This document shows, piece after piece, positions 9,515 to 19,199 of a DNA stretch of 64,000 nucleotides. The DNA comes from Pseudomonas japonica (GTDB taxonomy: Bacteria > Pseudomonadota > Gammaproteobacteria > Pseudomonadales > Pseudomonadaceae): assembly GCF_900188455.1 (NCBI RefSeq), contig NZ_FZOL01000008.1:62001-126000 (forward strand), given 5' to 3'. The position numbers and the translations under genes are program-made. The notes below the pieces were generated by a model, which saw only the letters and a list, made by a program, of their open reading frames with translations, did not search any database and was not told where the DNA came from. The number at the start of each line of letters is the position of its first letter. The stretch's first letter is position 1.

Positions 9515-10012
9515 ATGGATGCGATCATTCTGGACCTCGGCGACGACATCAAAGGTGACTCGCTGATCGAGGGCTACAAGGACAAGATCGAGATCATGTC
9601 CTACAGCCATAACGTCGCCATGCAGGTGACCAACGACGTCAGCAACACCGAACGGACCTCGGGCAAGCCATTCGTTGGCGAATTCACCCTGACCAAGTTC
9701 ATCGATACCTCCACCCCCAACCTCAACCTGTACTGCGTCTCCGGCAAGCCGATCACCCAGGCCAAGATCACCATCGGCCGCAACGCCGCCGAGAGCAGCG
9801 GGCAGATCATGCCGTTCATCGTCTACACCCTGGACAACGTGATCCTGTCGAACCTCAGCGTCAGCGGCGGCACCGGCGGCAAGCCGGTGGAAACCATGTC
9901 GCTGAACTTCACCAAGATCAAATGGGAACTGACCACGCAGAAAGACGACGGCACCAAGGAAGGCGTGGCGGGTACCAGCTGGGACATGACCCTGAACAAG
10001 GCCGGCAGCTGA
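9515..10012 (+). CDS. hcp: Hcp (TssD), T6SS tube protein
   Basis: This 165-residue protein is a classic Hcp: it opens MDAIILDLGDDIKGDS and has IMSYSHNVAMQV, GEFTLTKFIDTSTPNL and the ending NFTKIKWELTTQ. Hcp hexamers stack into the tube that is expelled by the sheath, and they can carry small effectors in their lumen. The gene has its own strong ribosome binding site (GCAGGAG) and lies behind a stem-loop, consistent with high expression. Its close relatives, as I recall them, are the Hcp proteins of HSI-III-type systems. Confidence 0.97.
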   Translation: MDAIILDLGDDIKGDSLIEGYKDKIEIMSYSHNVAMQVTNDVSNTERTSGKPFVGEFTLTKFIDTSTPNLNLYCVSGKPITQAKITIGRNAAESSGQIMPFIVYTLDNVILSNLSVSGGTGGKPVETMSLNFTKIKWELTTQKDDGTKEGVAGTSWDMTLNKAGS

Positions 10013-10024
10013 GGCCTCGTCTAG

Positions 10025-10462
10025 ATGTCCAGCGGCATGCGTCCCCTGTTGTTCGAACGCCTGGCCGGGAGCGCGGGCGACACCCACTCGCTCGACCGCC
10101 AGGCCCTGGCCGCGTCGGTCCGCGAGGAGCTGTCGCGCCTGCTCAACAGTCGCCGCTCGGGCCCGGCGCTGAGCACGCCACCCACCGTGCTCGACTACGG
10201 CATCGGCGACTGGAGCGGCCTGCAGGCCAGCAACAGCGACGACCGCCGGCGCATCGCCCGGGAAATCCGCGCCGCCATCAAGCACTTCGAACCGCGCCTG
10301 CACCTGGGCGAGGTGGAAGTGCGCCTGGTGGCCGGGCAACCGCGCGCGCTGAACATCCTGCTCAGCGGCATGCTCCACCAGGGTGGCCAGCAATGGCCGG
10401 TGGCCTTTGCCCTGGAAACCGGCGATACGGGCGTGGAGGTCAGCCATGAGCGACTCGATTGA
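10025..10462 (+). CDS. tssE: TssE, gp25-like T6SS baseplate protein
   Basis: This 145-residue protein has the gp25-like lysozyme-fold segment of TssE: TVLDYGIGDWSGL, then REIRAAIKHFEPRL and the closing VEVRLV strand. TssE is a baseplate wedge component that starts sheath polymerisation. It begins 12 bases after hcp and overlaps tssF by 17 bases. No ribosome binding site of great strength is visible, so coupling to hcp translation is likely. Confidence 0.94.
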   Translation: MSSGMRPLLFERLAGSAGDTHSLDRQALAASVREELSRLLNSRRSGPALSTPPTVLDYGIGDWSGLQASNSDDRRRIAREIRAAIKHFEPRLHLGEVEVRLVAGQPRALNILLSGMLHQGGQQWPVAFALETGDTGVEVSHERLD

Positions 10463-12248
10463 CCCGCAACTGCTCGATTACTACCAACGCGAACTGACCT
10501 GGCTGCGCAACGCCGGCAGCGCCTTCGCCAACCGCTACCCGAAGGTGGCGCGGCGCCTGGAGCTGTCGCCGGGGGAAAGCCAGGACCCCCACGTCGAACG
10601 CCTGCTGGAAGGTTTCGCCCTGCTGTCGGCGCGCCTGCAGCGTCGTCTCGACGACGACTACGCGGAATTCAGCGACGCCCTGCTCGAACAGCTCTACCCG
10701 CTGGCCCTGCGTCCCCTGCCCTCGTGCGCCATCGTGCGCTTCGAGCCGGACCCGACCAAGGGCGCGCTGGAAACCGGTTACACACTGCCACGCGATACCC
10801 CACTGTTCGTCACCACCACCCGTGGCGACAGCATTCATTTCCGCACCGGCGCCGAGGTCACCCTGTGGCCGCTGCAGATCGCCGAAGCGGTGCTTCTGGG
10901 CGGCGACGAAGCGCGCGAACTGAGTGGCCGCTACGACGCCGGCTCGGCCCTGCGCCTGCGTATCGACTGCCTGGGCAAGGCCAGCTGGGCCGAGCTTGGC
11001 GTGCGTCAGCTGCGCCTGCACCTCGACGCCTCGCCGATGGTCAACGCGACCCTCTACGACCTGCTCGGCGCCCATACCCTCAGCGTCTTCAACGGTGCCA
11101 GCCGCGACAAGCTGCGGCGCCTGGCGGACCTGCCGCGGGTGGTCGGTTTCGCCGACGAACAGGCCCTGCTGCCCGACGAAGATGGCGTCCACCCCGGCCT
11201 GCGCCTGCTCGCCGAGTACTTCGCCTTCCCGGAGAAATTCCACTTCTTCGATGTCCCGGTCGACCCCACGCACGTCGAGGGCAACAGCCTGTACCTGTAC
11301 CTGGTCTTCGACCGCCCGGCGCCGCCGCACCTGTACCTGCAGGCCAGCGATATCGCCCTGGGCTGCGCGCCGGCGATCAACCTGTTCCGCCGCACCTCGG
11401 AGCCGCTGCGTCCGGACGGGCGCAGCAGCGAATACCGCCTGGTCGCCGACAGCCACCGCGAGAACAGCGTGGAGATCCACAGCATTCGCAGCATGCGCGC
11501 CCTGGGTGCCGATGGCGTGGTGCGCCCGCTGGCGCCCTACTACGGCAGCCAGCATGGCAGCGCCACGACGCTGTACTGGCATGCCCGGCGCATCCATGGC
11601 CTGACGCCCAACCGCATCGGCAGCGACCTGCTGGTCAGCCTGGTCGACCCCGGTTTCGATCCATTGCGCCAGGCCTGGAACTTCAGCCTCAGCGCCGAGC
11701 TGCTGTGCACCAACCGCCATCTGGCACAGAGCCTGGCCGCCGGCACCGTGCTGTCGTTCGAGCGCCCCGGCGCACCGGCCAGCGCGCGCCTGGTCAACCC
11801 GCCCAGCTCGCAGGGTGTGCCGAGCCTCGACGGCCAGTCGCGCTGGCGCCTGGTGTCGCAGCTGACCCTCAATCACCTGTCGCTGGTGGAAGGCCCGCAG
11901 GCCCTCGATGCCCTGCGCGAAATGCTGACGCTGCACAACCTGCGCAACGAAGCCAGCGCCGGTCGGCAGATCGACGGCCTGAAGAGCCTGAGCAGCGAGC
12001 GCCGCGTCGCCCATGTCGGCACTGACGCCTGGCGCGGCTGGCGCAAGGGGCTGGAGGTGCGGGTGCAACTGGACCCGGCGCACTTCGTCGGCCACAGCAC
12101 CGTGCTGTTTTCCGCGGTGCTGGCGCAATTCTTCTCGCTGTATGCCACCGCCAACCGCTACATCAGTACGGTACTGGTCGACGCCGACGACGCCACCAAG
12201 GAGATCAAGACATGGAGCCCGCAGGCCGGCATGCCCCTGAGCCTCTGA
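10446..12248 (+). CDS. tssF: TssF, T6SS baseplate wedge protein
   Basis: The protein is 600 residues. I placed the start at MSDSIDPQLLDYYQRELTWL because this is the conserved TssF beginning; an open frame continues upstream inside tssE but is unlikely to be used. Family segments include FANRYPKVARRL, PHVERLLEGFALL, QLYPLALRPLPS and the later GGWRKGLEV-like region. TssF and TssG form the baseplate wedge that recruits TssK. The gene overlaps tssE by 17 bases and tssG by 37 bases. Confidence 0.95.
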   Translation: MSDSIDPQLLDYYQRELTWLRNAGSAFANRYPKVARRLELSPGESQDPHVERLLEGFALLSARLQRRLDDDYAEFSDALLEQLYPLALRPLPSCAIVRFEPDPTKGALETGYTLPRDTPLFVTTTRGDSIHFRTGAEVTLWPLQIAEAVLLGGDEARELSGRYDAGSALRLRIDCLGKASWAELGVRQLRLHLDASPMVNATLYDLLGAHTLSVFNGASRDKLRRLADLPRVVGFADEQALLPDEDGVHPGLRLLAEYFAFPEKFHFFDVPVDPTHVEGNSLYLYLVFDRPAPPHLYLQASDIALGCAPAINLFRRTSEPLRPDGRSSEYRLVADSHRENSVEIHSIRSMRALGADGVVRPLAPYYGSQHGSATTLYWHARRIHGLTPNRIGSDLLVSLVDPGFDPLRQAWNFSLSAELLCTNRHLAQSLAAGTVLSFERPGAPASARLVNPPSSQGVPSLDGQSRWRLVSQLTLNHLSLVEGPQALDALREMLTLHNLRNEASAGRQIDGLKSLSSERRVAHVGTDAWRGWRKGLEVRVQLDPAHFVGHSTVLFSAVLAQFFSLYATANRYISTVLVDADDATKEIKTWSPQAGMPLSL

Positions 12249-13276
12249 GCGACACCCTGCGCGGACGGCCCCAGGGCTTCGAACTGCTCCAGGCCCTGCT
12301 GATCCTCGAACACGAGAACCGCAAGGCCACCTCGCTGGGTTGCGGCAGCGTGCCGCAGAACGAGGCGGTGCGCCTGCGCGGTCCGCTGACCCCGGTGTTT
12401 CCCGCCAGCCAGGTGGAAAAGCTCAGCCACGACGCCCATGACCCGCGACCGATCCTCAGCACCCCGCTGTTCGGTCTCGGCGGCCCGGACGGCCCGCTGC
12501 CCTACGCCTTCCAGGAATGGCTGCAGCAGCGCGCGCTGGCCCGCGACCATGCGCCAGCGGAGTTTCTCGACCTGTTCCAGCACCGCCTGCTCAGCCTGCT
12601 CTACCGGGCCCTGCGCAAGCACCGCGTCGCCCTCGGCTTCGCCGAGCCCGGCGCGACCCCGGTACACCAGCAACTGCGCGCCCTCAGCGGCCTGTTGCCG
12701 CAAGGCCTGCGCGAGCGCCAGCAGTTGCCGGATGCCGCCCTGCTGGCGCGCACCGCGCTGCTCGCCGGCGGGCGGCGCTCCCTGGCCGGGTTCGTCTCCA
12801 TCGTTCGGCATCACTTCGACCTGCCGCTGCGCTGCGAACCCTATACCGGCGCCTGGTGCGAAATCCCCCCGGGCAGCCGCAGCGTGCTGGGCCGTGGCCG
12901 GCGCAACCTCAGCCTCGGGCGCACGGCGATCGCCGGCAAGCGGATCTGGGACGAGCACGCCGGCATCACCCTGGTTTTCGGCCCGCTGAATGCCCGGCAG
13001 GCACAGGACCTGCTGCCGCAAGGCGAAGTGCACCGGCAACTGGCCGACCTCGCCGCGCTGTATTTCGGCCCCGACCTGGACTGCGCGCTGGTCCTCGAAA
13101 TCGACGGCGCGCAACCGCTCTACCTCAAGCGCGAGCAGCCCCCGCAACTGAACTGGAACTGCGGCCTGCAGCGCGCCGACAACCCGACTCACCGTCAGCG
13201 AATCGCAACCCGACTGCGCCAGTCGGCAAGGACAGAACATGGAACTCGGCAGTCTGATCGCATGCTTGAACAGTGA
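12212..13276 (+). CDS. tssG: TssG, T6SS baseplate wedge protein
   Basis: This 354-residue protein has the TssG features RGPLTPVFPASQVEKL, FGLGGPDGPLPYAFQEWL and FLDLFQHRLLSLLYRA. It partners TssF in the baseplate wedge. The gene begins inside the end of tssF and its own end overlaps tssH by 38 bases, which means that the whole set hcp-tssE-F-G-H is tightly packed and translationally coupled. Identification is firm. Confidence 0.95.
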   Translation: MEPAGRHAPEPLSDTLRGRPQGFELLQALLILEHENRKATSLGCGSVPQNEAVRLRGPLTPVFPASQVEKLSHDAHDPRPILSTPLFGLGGPDGPLPYAFQEWLQQRALARDHAPAEFLDLFQHRLLSLLYRALRKHRVALGFAEPGATPVHQQLRALSGLLPQGLRERQQLPDAALLARTALLAGGRRSLAGFVSIVRHHFDLPLRCEPYTGAWCEIPPGSRSVLGRGRRNLSLGRTAIAGKRIWDEHAGITLVFGPLNARQAQDLLPQGEVHRQLADLAALYFGPDLDCALVLEIDGAQPLYLKREQPPQLNWNCGLQRADNPTHRQRIATRLRQSARTEHGTRQSDRMLEQ

Positions 13277-15794
13277 CACCCGCGACGCCCTGGAGCGCGC
13301 CGCGCAACGCTGCCTGCAGCGAGGTCATCATTTCGTCGAGATCGAGCATTTCCTCCTCGAAATGCTGGAGATCGACGCCGGCGACCTGGCCTGCCTGCTG
13401 CCCGCGTTCAAGGTCGAGCGCGATGCCCTCGGCGAGCAGATCAACCGTGCCCTGGAGCTGTTCAAGAGCGGCAACACACGGACCCCGTCGCTGTCGGCGC
13501 AGACCGTCAACCTGCTCAAGGAAACCGTGCTCGCGGCCAGCCTGCGCGGCGAGCAGAGCATCCGTTCCGGCCAGTTGCTGCTGACCCTGCTGGAGCGCGA
13601 TGAATTGCGCGCGCAACTGCTCGACAGCGCCGCGGCGCTGCTGGCGATCCCCGTGGACCGCCTGCGCGGCAGGTTCGTCGAGCTGACCGCCGGCTCCCGT
13701 GAACAACCCGTTGCCAATGCCCCGGCCAAGCGTGGCAAGGGCAACGCCAAGAGCGCCGAGGACCCGCTGCTGGAGCAGTACACCCAGGACCTCACGGCCG
13801 ACGCCCGGGCCGGGCGCATCGACCCGATCATCGGCCGCGAGGGCGAGATCCGCCAGTGCATCGACATCCTCCTGCGGCGCCGGCAGAACAACCCGATCCT
13901 GGTCGGCGCCCCGGGCGTCGGCAAGACCGCGCTGGTCGAAGGCCTGGCCCTGCGCATCGCCGCCGGCGACGTGCCGCCGGCCTTGCAGGACGTCTGCCTG
14001 CGGGTCCTCGACCTCGGCCTGCTGCAGGCCGGCGCCGGGGTCAAGGGCGAGTTCGAACAGCGCCTCAAGGGCGTGATCGACGCGGTGCGCAGCGCGCCCA
14101 AGCCGACCATCATCTTCATCGACGAAGCCCACACCCTGATCGGTGCCGGTGGCGCCGAGGGCGGCAGCGACGCGGCCAACCTGCTCAAGCCGGCCCTGGC
14201 CCGCGGCGAACTGCGTACCCTGGCCGCGACCACCTGGCAGGAATACAAGAAGTACTTCGAGAAGGACCCGGCCCTGGCCCGGCGCTTCCAGCTGGTCCAG
14301 GTCGAAGAACCCAGCGAAGCCACCTGCGTGAAGATGCTCCGCGGCATCGCCACCAAGCTGGAACAGCACCACGGCGTGCAGGTGCTGGACAGCGCGATCC
14401 AGGACGCGGTGAAGCTGTCGCACCGCTACATCTCCGGACGCCAGTTGCCGGACAAGGCCATCAGCATTCTCGACACCGCCTGCGCCCGCGTCGCCCTCGG
14501 TCAGCACGATGTGCCACCGCCGCTGGAGCACCTGCGCCACCGCCAGCACAGCCTCAACGAAGAACTGGAACGCCTGCGCCGCGAACAGGCCACCGGCCAG
14601 GATCATCGCGAGCGCATCACCACCCTGGAGGCGGAGCTGAAGGTCGACCAGGACGCCACGCGCGAGCTGGAAACCCGCTGGAGCGAAGAGCGCGAGGCAG
14701 TCCGCGAGCTGCTGGAGACCCGCCAGGAACTGCTGCGCCTGACCGAGCGCGCCGATGCCGACGGCGAGAAGCGCGATGCCGAAAGCGACAGCCGCATCGA
14801 TCACCTGGCCGCCGAGCTGCTGCGCCTGGAAGCCGGCCTCGACGCCATTCGCCAGGACGATCCACTGGTGCCCGAACAGGTCGATTCGAAGATCGTCGCC
14901 GCGGTGATTTCCGGCTGGACCGGCATTCCCGTGGGCAAGATGCTCGCCGACGAGGCCCACGCCGTGCGCACCCTGGGCCAGCGCATGGGGCAGCGGGTGA
15001 TGGGCCAGAAGACCGCCCTCGACACCATCGCCCAGCGCCTGCAGGCCTACCGTGCCGGCCTCACCGATCCACAGAAGCCGGTGGGCGTGTTCCTCCTCCC
15101 CGGCCCCACCGGGGTGGGCAAGACCGAGACCGCCTATGCCCTGGCCGACGCCCTGTACGGCGGCGAGCGCAACCTGATCAGCATCAACCTCTCCGAGTAC
15201 CAGGAGGCCCATACCGTCAGCCAGCTCAAGGGCGCCCCGCCCGGCTACGTCGGCTACGGCAGCGGCGGCGTGCTGACCGAAGCGGTGCGGCGCAAGCCCT
15301 ATTCGGTGGTGCTGCTGGACGAGATCGAGAAGGCCCACCCGGATGTCCTGGAAGCCTTCTACAACGTCTTCGACAAGGGCGTGATGGAAGATGGCAGCGG
15401 CCTGATCGTCGACTTCAAGAACACCGTGATGCTCGCCACCAGCAACGTCGGCGCCGAGCTGATCCTCGACACGCCCAAGGCCGAGCTGGACGGCGAAGGC
15501 TTCAACGAACGCCTGCACAAGGTGCTGCTGCAGGCCTTCCGCCCGGCGTTCCTGGCGCGCATGACGGTGGTGCCCTATCACCCGCTGGACGAGGCGACCC
15601 TGGAGGGCATCGTCCTGCACAAGCTGGAAAAACTCCGCGATCGCTACAAGGCCGCCACCGGCAAACAGTTCGATTTCGACCGCGGCATCGTCAAGGCGGT
15701 ATTGGCCAAGTGCAGCGGCGCCGGGGCGCGGGATATCGAGAACGTGCTGATGAAGCAGGTCACCGGGACGCTGGCGGAATGGGCGCTGGAGTAG
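13239..15794 (+). CDS. tssH: TssH/ClpV, AAA+ sheath-recycling ATPase
   Basis: This 851-residue ClpB-type ATPase unfolds contracted TssB-TssC sheaths so that the subunits can be reused. In order it has a Clp N-domain (about residues 1-150), a first AAA+ module with Walker A GAPGVGKT at 223-230, a coiled-coil middle domain at about 427-535, and a second module with Walker A GPTGVGKT at 622-629 and Walker B VVLLDEIEK. Both modules look intact. The N-domain is ClpV-like rather than ClpB-like (FLLEMLEIDAGDLACLL). It starts within the tssG tail and ends just before a palindromic repeat. Confidence 0.96.
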   Translation: MELGSLIACLNSDTRDALERAAQRCLQRGHHFVEIEHFLLEMLEIDAGDLACLLPAFKVERDALGEQINRALELFKSGNTRTPSLSAQTVNLLKETVLAASLRGEQSIRSGQLLLTLLERDELRAQLLDSAAALLAIPVDRLRGRFVELTAGSREQPVANAPAKRGKGNAKSAEDPLLEQYTQDLTADARAGRIDPIIGREGEIRQCIDILLRRRQNNPILVGAPGVGKTALVEGLALRIAAGDVPPALQDVCLRVLDLGLLQAGAGVKGEFEQRLKGVIDAVRSAPKPTIIFIDEAHTLIGAGGAEGGSDAANLLKPALARGELRTLAATTWQEYKKYFEKDPALARRFQLVQVEEPSEATCVKMLRGIATKLEQHHGVQVLDSAIQDAVKLSHRYISGRQLPDKAISILDTACARVALGQHDVPPPLEHLRHRQHSLNEELERLRREQATGQDHRERITTLEAELKVDQDATRELETRWSEEREAVRELLETRQELLRLTERADADGEKRDAESDSRIDHLAAELLRLEAGLDAIRQDDPLVPEQVDSKIVAAVISGWTGIPVGKMLADEAHAVRTLGQRMGQRVMGQKTALDTIAQRLQAYRAGLTDPQKPVGVFLLPGPTGVGKTETAYALADALYGGERNLISINLSEYQEAHTVSQLKGAPPGYVGYGSGGVLTEAVRRKPYSVVLLDEIEKAHPDVLEAFYNVFDKGVMEDGSGLIVDFKNTVMLATSNVGAELILDTPKAELDGEGFNERLHKVLLQAFRPAFLARMTVVPYHPLDEATLEGIVLHKLEKLRDRYKAATGKQFDFDRGIVKAVLAKCSGAGARDIENVLMKQVTGTLAEWALE

Positions 15795-15799
15795 TGCTT

Positions 15800-16103
15800 G
15801 TCTTGAGATTTTTTGCGCTCTTGAGACCGAGCGCCGCCCGCGCGGCGCATCGCGGGCAATGCCCGCTCCCACATTCGTTGCAACGTGCCATGGCCTGTCG
15901 GATTTGAGTTGTCAGCCTTTGTTTTTTTCGGCGATGCATCGCGGGGAGGCTGTTGGGCTCGACTCGGTATCGCGTCGTGCCGACAAGGCGGACAACCATG
16001 GCCTATCAGACATAGGTACGTTGCAACAAATGTGGGAGCGGATTCATCCGCGATGCGCCGCGCGGGCGGCGCTCGATCTGGAGAGCACTGCAAGTCTCAA
16101 GAC
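15800..16103. repeat. Palindromic intergenic element, copy A (short form)
   Basis: This is one of four related elements in the window. It begins GTCTTGAG and ends CTCAAGAC. Two inverted arms carry a CGCCGCCCGCGCGGCG core next to a GCTCCCACAT...GTTGCAACGTGCC block, and they flank a roughly 130-base unpaired centre. It fills most of the gap between tssH (stop 6 bases upstream) and vgrG. It lacks the outer TCAAGGCCGCC and GGGTATCTAC extensions of the longer copies. No credible gene lies within it. Confidence 0.85.
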
Positions 16104-16180
16104 CAGCGCCACCGCGTCACCGCAAAACCCCATCACCGTGTAGAGTCACCCTTTCCGCCTGACCGTTCCGAGAGCCCTCG

Positions 16181-18187
16181 ATGCCCCGCGCTACCGACAG
16201 CAATACCAGCCTTTCCCTCAGCGCCAGCGCCGTCAGCGACCTCTATCCCGAATCGCTGAGCGGCACCGAGGTACTCAACGGTCTGGGCATGTGCATGCTG
16301 CGCGGGCATGCGGACAGCGCCCTGACCCTGACCAGCGCGGTGGCCAGCCATGTCACCGCGACCCTGCACAACGACGCCCAGTCGCGCCCGCTCGACGGCC
16401 TGGTCGCCGAGATCCGCCAACTGCCCGGCGACGCCAGCGCCGACCACTACCAGCTGCTGCTGCGGCCGTGGCTGTGGTGGCTGAACCTGGCCAGCAACAA
16501 CCGGGTATTCCAGAACCAGACCACCTCGGACATCGTCACCACGATCTTCGATGCCCACGGCTTCAGCGACTACAAACTGTCCCTGACCGGCAGCTACACC
16601 GCGCGGGAGTACTGCGTGCAGTACGGCGAAAGCGATTTCGCCTTCGTCTCGCGGCTGCTGGAGGAAGACGGCATCTTCTGGTTCTTCACCCATGCGGACG
16701 GTGTGCACACCCTGGTCCTGGCCGACAACAACGATGCCTTTCCGGCGATCCCCAACGGCCCGGCGCTGAAGTACCTGGGCCAGGAGATGGGCGTGCGCGA
16801 GCTGCACGGCATCCGCTCCGGGCAACGGGTGCTGCAGGCGGTGGCCGGGGTCTATTCGGCCAACGACTACGCATTCACCACCCCGACCACGGCGCTGTAC
16901 AGCCAGGCCGAGGCCAAGGCCGGGCCGCTGACCCTGTACGAACACCCCGGTGGCTACATCGACAAGTCCCGTGGCGATGCCCTGACCAAGCAGCGCGTCG
17001 ACGGCCTGCGCAGCCAGGAGCAGCGTTTCGTCGGCGAGAGCGACTGCCGCTGGCTGGTGCCGGGACACTACTTCACCCTCAGCGGGCACGACGACGACAG
17101 CCTGAACAGCGACTGGGTGGTGACCTCGGTCACCCATGACGTCAGCCACCAGCACTACCGCAACCGCTTCGAGGCCATTCCCAAGGCCACCCCCTACCGT
17201 CCGCCGCGCACCACCGCCAAGCCGCGCATGCACACCCAGACCGCCACGGTGGTAGGCAAGTCCGGCGAAGAAATCTGGACCGATGAATACGGCCGGATCA
17301 AGATCCAGTTCCCCTGGGACCGCGACGGCAAGAACGACGAGACCAGTTCCTGCTGGGTGCGCGTGGTCCTGCCCTGGACCGGCAAGAGCTTCGGCATGCA
17401 GTTCGTGCCGCGGATCGGCCAGGAAGTGATCGTCACCTTCATCGACGGCGACCCGGACCGGCCGCTGGTCAGCGGTTGCGTGTACAACGGCGACAACAGC
17501 CTGCCCTGGGCCCTGCCGGACAACCAGACCCAGTCCGGGATCAAGACCAACTCGTCGAAGGGCGGTGGCGGTTTCAACGCCCTGCGCTTCGAGGACAAGA
17601 AAGACAGCGAGGAAGTCTTCCTGCAGGCGCAGAAGGACTTCAACACCAACGTGCTCAACGACGTCAGCGTGACCATCGGCCACGACGAGACCCAGACCGT
17701 GCAGAACGCGCGCACACGCACGGTCAAGGAAGGCGACGAGAGCATCACCCTGGAAAAGGGCAAGCGCACGGTAGCAATCCAGACCGGCAGCGACAGCCTC
17801 GACGTCAAGGACACGCGCACCGTCACCGTGGGCGGTGACCAGACCCACAAGACCGGCGGCAACTACACCGACAAGGTCACGGGCAACTACAGCCTGACCA
17901 TCGACGGCGACCTGACCATCAAGGTCAGCGGCGCCATCACCCTGCAGAGCGGTGCCAGCTTCAGCATCAAGAGCGGCGCCGACCTGGCCGTGCAGGCCAG
18001 CACCTCGATCGCGCAGAAGGCCGGCACGTCCTTCGCCAACCAGGCCGGCACCTCGCTGGAGAACAAGGCCGGCACCACCATGACCAACGACGCCGGGGTC
18101 AGCCTGACCAACAAGGGCGGCGCCGAACAGACCGTCGACGGTGGCGGCATGCTGACCATCAAGGGCGGCCTGGTGAAAATCAATTGA
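16181..18187 (+). CDS. vgrG: VgrG (TssI), T6SS spike protein
   Basis: This 668-residue protein is the trimeric spike that tips the Hcp tube. The N-terminal gp27-like part includes YCVQYGESDFAFVSRLLEEDG. The gp5-like OB-fold at about residues 366-435 has DEYGRIKIQFPWDRDG and GQEVIVTFIDGDPDRPL. The rest is a repetitive beta-helix needle rich in T/G/S, ending GGGMLTIKGGLVKIN. There is no extra C-terminal effector domain, so this is a structural VgrG that must carry cargo through adaptors or PAAR-like proteins. The gene follows the repeat element; its TGA overlaps the TTG start of the next gene. Confidence 0.96.
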   Translation: MPRATDSNTSLSLSASAVSDLYPESLSGTEVLNGLGMCMLRGHADSALTLTSAVASHVTATLHNDAQSRPLDGLVAEIRQLPGDASADHYQLLLRPWLWWLNLASNNRVFQNQTTSDIVTTIFDAHGFSDYKLSLTGSYTAREYCVQYGESDFAFVSRLLEEDGIFWFFTHADGVHTLVLADNNDAFPAIPNGPALKYLGQEMGVRELHGIRSGQRVLQAVAGVYSANDYAFTTPTTALYSQAEAKAGPLTLYEHPGGYIDKSRGDALTKQRVDGLRSQEQRFVGESDCRWLVPGHYFTLSGHDDDSLNSDWVVTSVTHDVSHQHYRNRFEAIPKATPYRPPRTTAKPRMHTQTATVVGKSGEEIWTDEYGRIKIQFPWDRDGKNDETSSCWVRVVLPWTGKSFGMQFVPRIGQEVIVTFIDGDPDRPLVSGCVYNGDNSLPWALPDNQTQSGIKTNSSKGGGGFNALRFEDKKDSEEVFLQAQKDFNTNVLNDVSVTIGHDETQTVQNARTRTVKEGDESITLEKGKRTVAIQTGSDSLDVKDTRTVTVGGDQTHKTGGNYTDKVTGNYSLTIDGDLTIKVSGAITLQSGASFSIKSGADLAVQASTSIAQKAGTSFANQAGTSLENKAGTTMTNDAGVSLTNKGGAEQTVDGGGMLTIKGGLVKIN

Positions 18188-18729
18188 AGACCGTGAGCAA
18201 GGGTGATGCCTTCCAGCTGGAGCGTGGCGATTCGCGGCTCAGCGGGCGCCTGCTCGACGGCGAGCTGAACGGGCCGTTGCGCATCGACGAACAGGCGCGG
18301 CCGCAGGCCTTGCTCAACTATGCCGGTGGCGTGCTGCAGGGCGAGAGCCAGACCTTCCACGCCAATGGCCGGGTGTCGGCGCAACTGCCCTATCGCAACG
18401 ACAGGCTCGACGGACTGGCGCGCTTCTACTCCGAGGAGGGTCAGTTGGTCCGCTCGGCCAGCTATCGCCTCGGGCTGCTGCATGGCGAAACGACCAGCTA
18501 TTACCCGGATGGCGCCATGGCCGAGCGCGAGCGCTACAACAACGGCGTGCGCGAAGGGCTGCAGGAGCGTTTCCATGCCAACGGCAAGCTGGCGTTGAAG
18601 GCGCAGTACCTCAATGGCCAGTTGCTCGATCCGGGGCAGCGCTATGCCGAGGATGGGCGGCCGCTGGATGCGGCGGGCAAGCCGGTGTCGCGGTTGAAGT
18701 GGTGGTGGACGAATGGGGCGGAAAACTAG
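18184..18729 (+). CDS. YwqK/MORN-repeat-like protein encoded behind VgrG
   Basis: This 181-residue protein is built of repeats of about 22 residues of the MORN/YwqK type, for example GESQTFHANGRVSAQLPYRN, DGLARFYSEEGQLV and GETTSYYPDGAMAERERYNN. It has no signal peptide. The start is probably TTG at 18184, sharing bases with the vgrG stop (TTGA); a GTG at 18193 is the alternative. The coupling to vgrG suggests a role in cargo handling or immunity. Proteins with such repeats are often annotated as antitoxins, but nothing here proves this. Function not established. Confidence 0.75.
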   Translation: MKTVSKGDAFQLERGDSRLSGRLLDGELNGPLRIDEQARPQALLNYAGGVLQGESQTFHANGRVSAQLPYRNDRLDGLARFYSEEGQLVRSASYRLGLLHGETTSYYPDGAMAERERYNNGVREGLQERFHANGKLALKAQYLNGQLLDPGQRYAEDGRPLDAAGKPVSRLKWWWTNGAEN

Positions 18730-19184
18730 CCGTCCACACGAGGAAAAAGACCGGCCCCTTCGAGCCATTCCTCAGCGGCGCGACCGAGTGCCTTGAGAAA
18801 ACGATGCTGGTCGCTCCGTGCTGCCTGATGAGCGTCGTCCTGGAAGTAATAGAGCATCAGACGATCATTCTCGTCGGACATCGCATACACAAGATGCCTG
18901 TCGGATGTCTTTCTATAGGGATCGGCATGTCGGTCCGCCCAGAGTCGTCGCTCTCGTGGGGGAATATCGCCTTCCGGTCGCAGATGGACATGGCGCAAGC
19001 CGACCTTGGGAACGACCGAACCGGCTGGGTCGCGGTAACTGGCATCCCGCCCGAAATCGGGATGATGACCATGTTCGGCCCAGAACTTGAAAGCCTCGAT
19101 CAACTGGTCGCGAAACTCGACCTCGACAGGATCCGCAGGATCGAATTGCCCTATGAAAACGTCATGTATTTCAACGCTATCCAT
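18726..19184 (-). CDS. YafO-like toxin
   Basis: This 152-residue protein resembles E. coli YafO, a ribosome-dependent mRNA interferase: the shared pattern is a helix followed by HPDFGRDASYRDP, then VGLRHVHL, a proline-rich stretch with RERRLW, TSDRHLVY, and a C-terminal LMLYYF...RFLKALGRAAEEW helix. It has about 30 extra N-terminal residues. The gene is convergent with the YwqK-like gene (4-base overlap). Upstream on the same strand lie a 52-residue ORF in the same frame and a PAAR-like gene. The setting could mean a T6SS-delivered toxin or a chromosomal toxin-antitoxin pair; the sequence alone does not decide. Confidence 0.65.
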   Translation of the reverse strand: MDSVEIHDVFIGQFDPADPVEVEFRDQLIEAFKFWAEHGHHPDFGRDASYRDPAGSVVPKVGLRHVHLRPEGDIPPRERRLWADRHADPYRKTSDRHLVYAMSDENDRLMLYYFQDDAHQAARSDQHRFLKALGRAAEEWLEGAGLFPRVDG

Positions 19185-19199
19185 GCGGCAGTCGGTTAC

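Noticed and set aside
13125..15872. 915-residue open frame on the minus strand opposite tssH
   Set aside because: Antisense shadow of ClpV, which has two intact AAA+ modules on the other strand.
7307..18187. Prophage or tailocin
   Set aside because: Hcp, TssE and VgrG resemble phage parts, but the full tssA-M set with ClpV and the membrane complex defines a T6SS.
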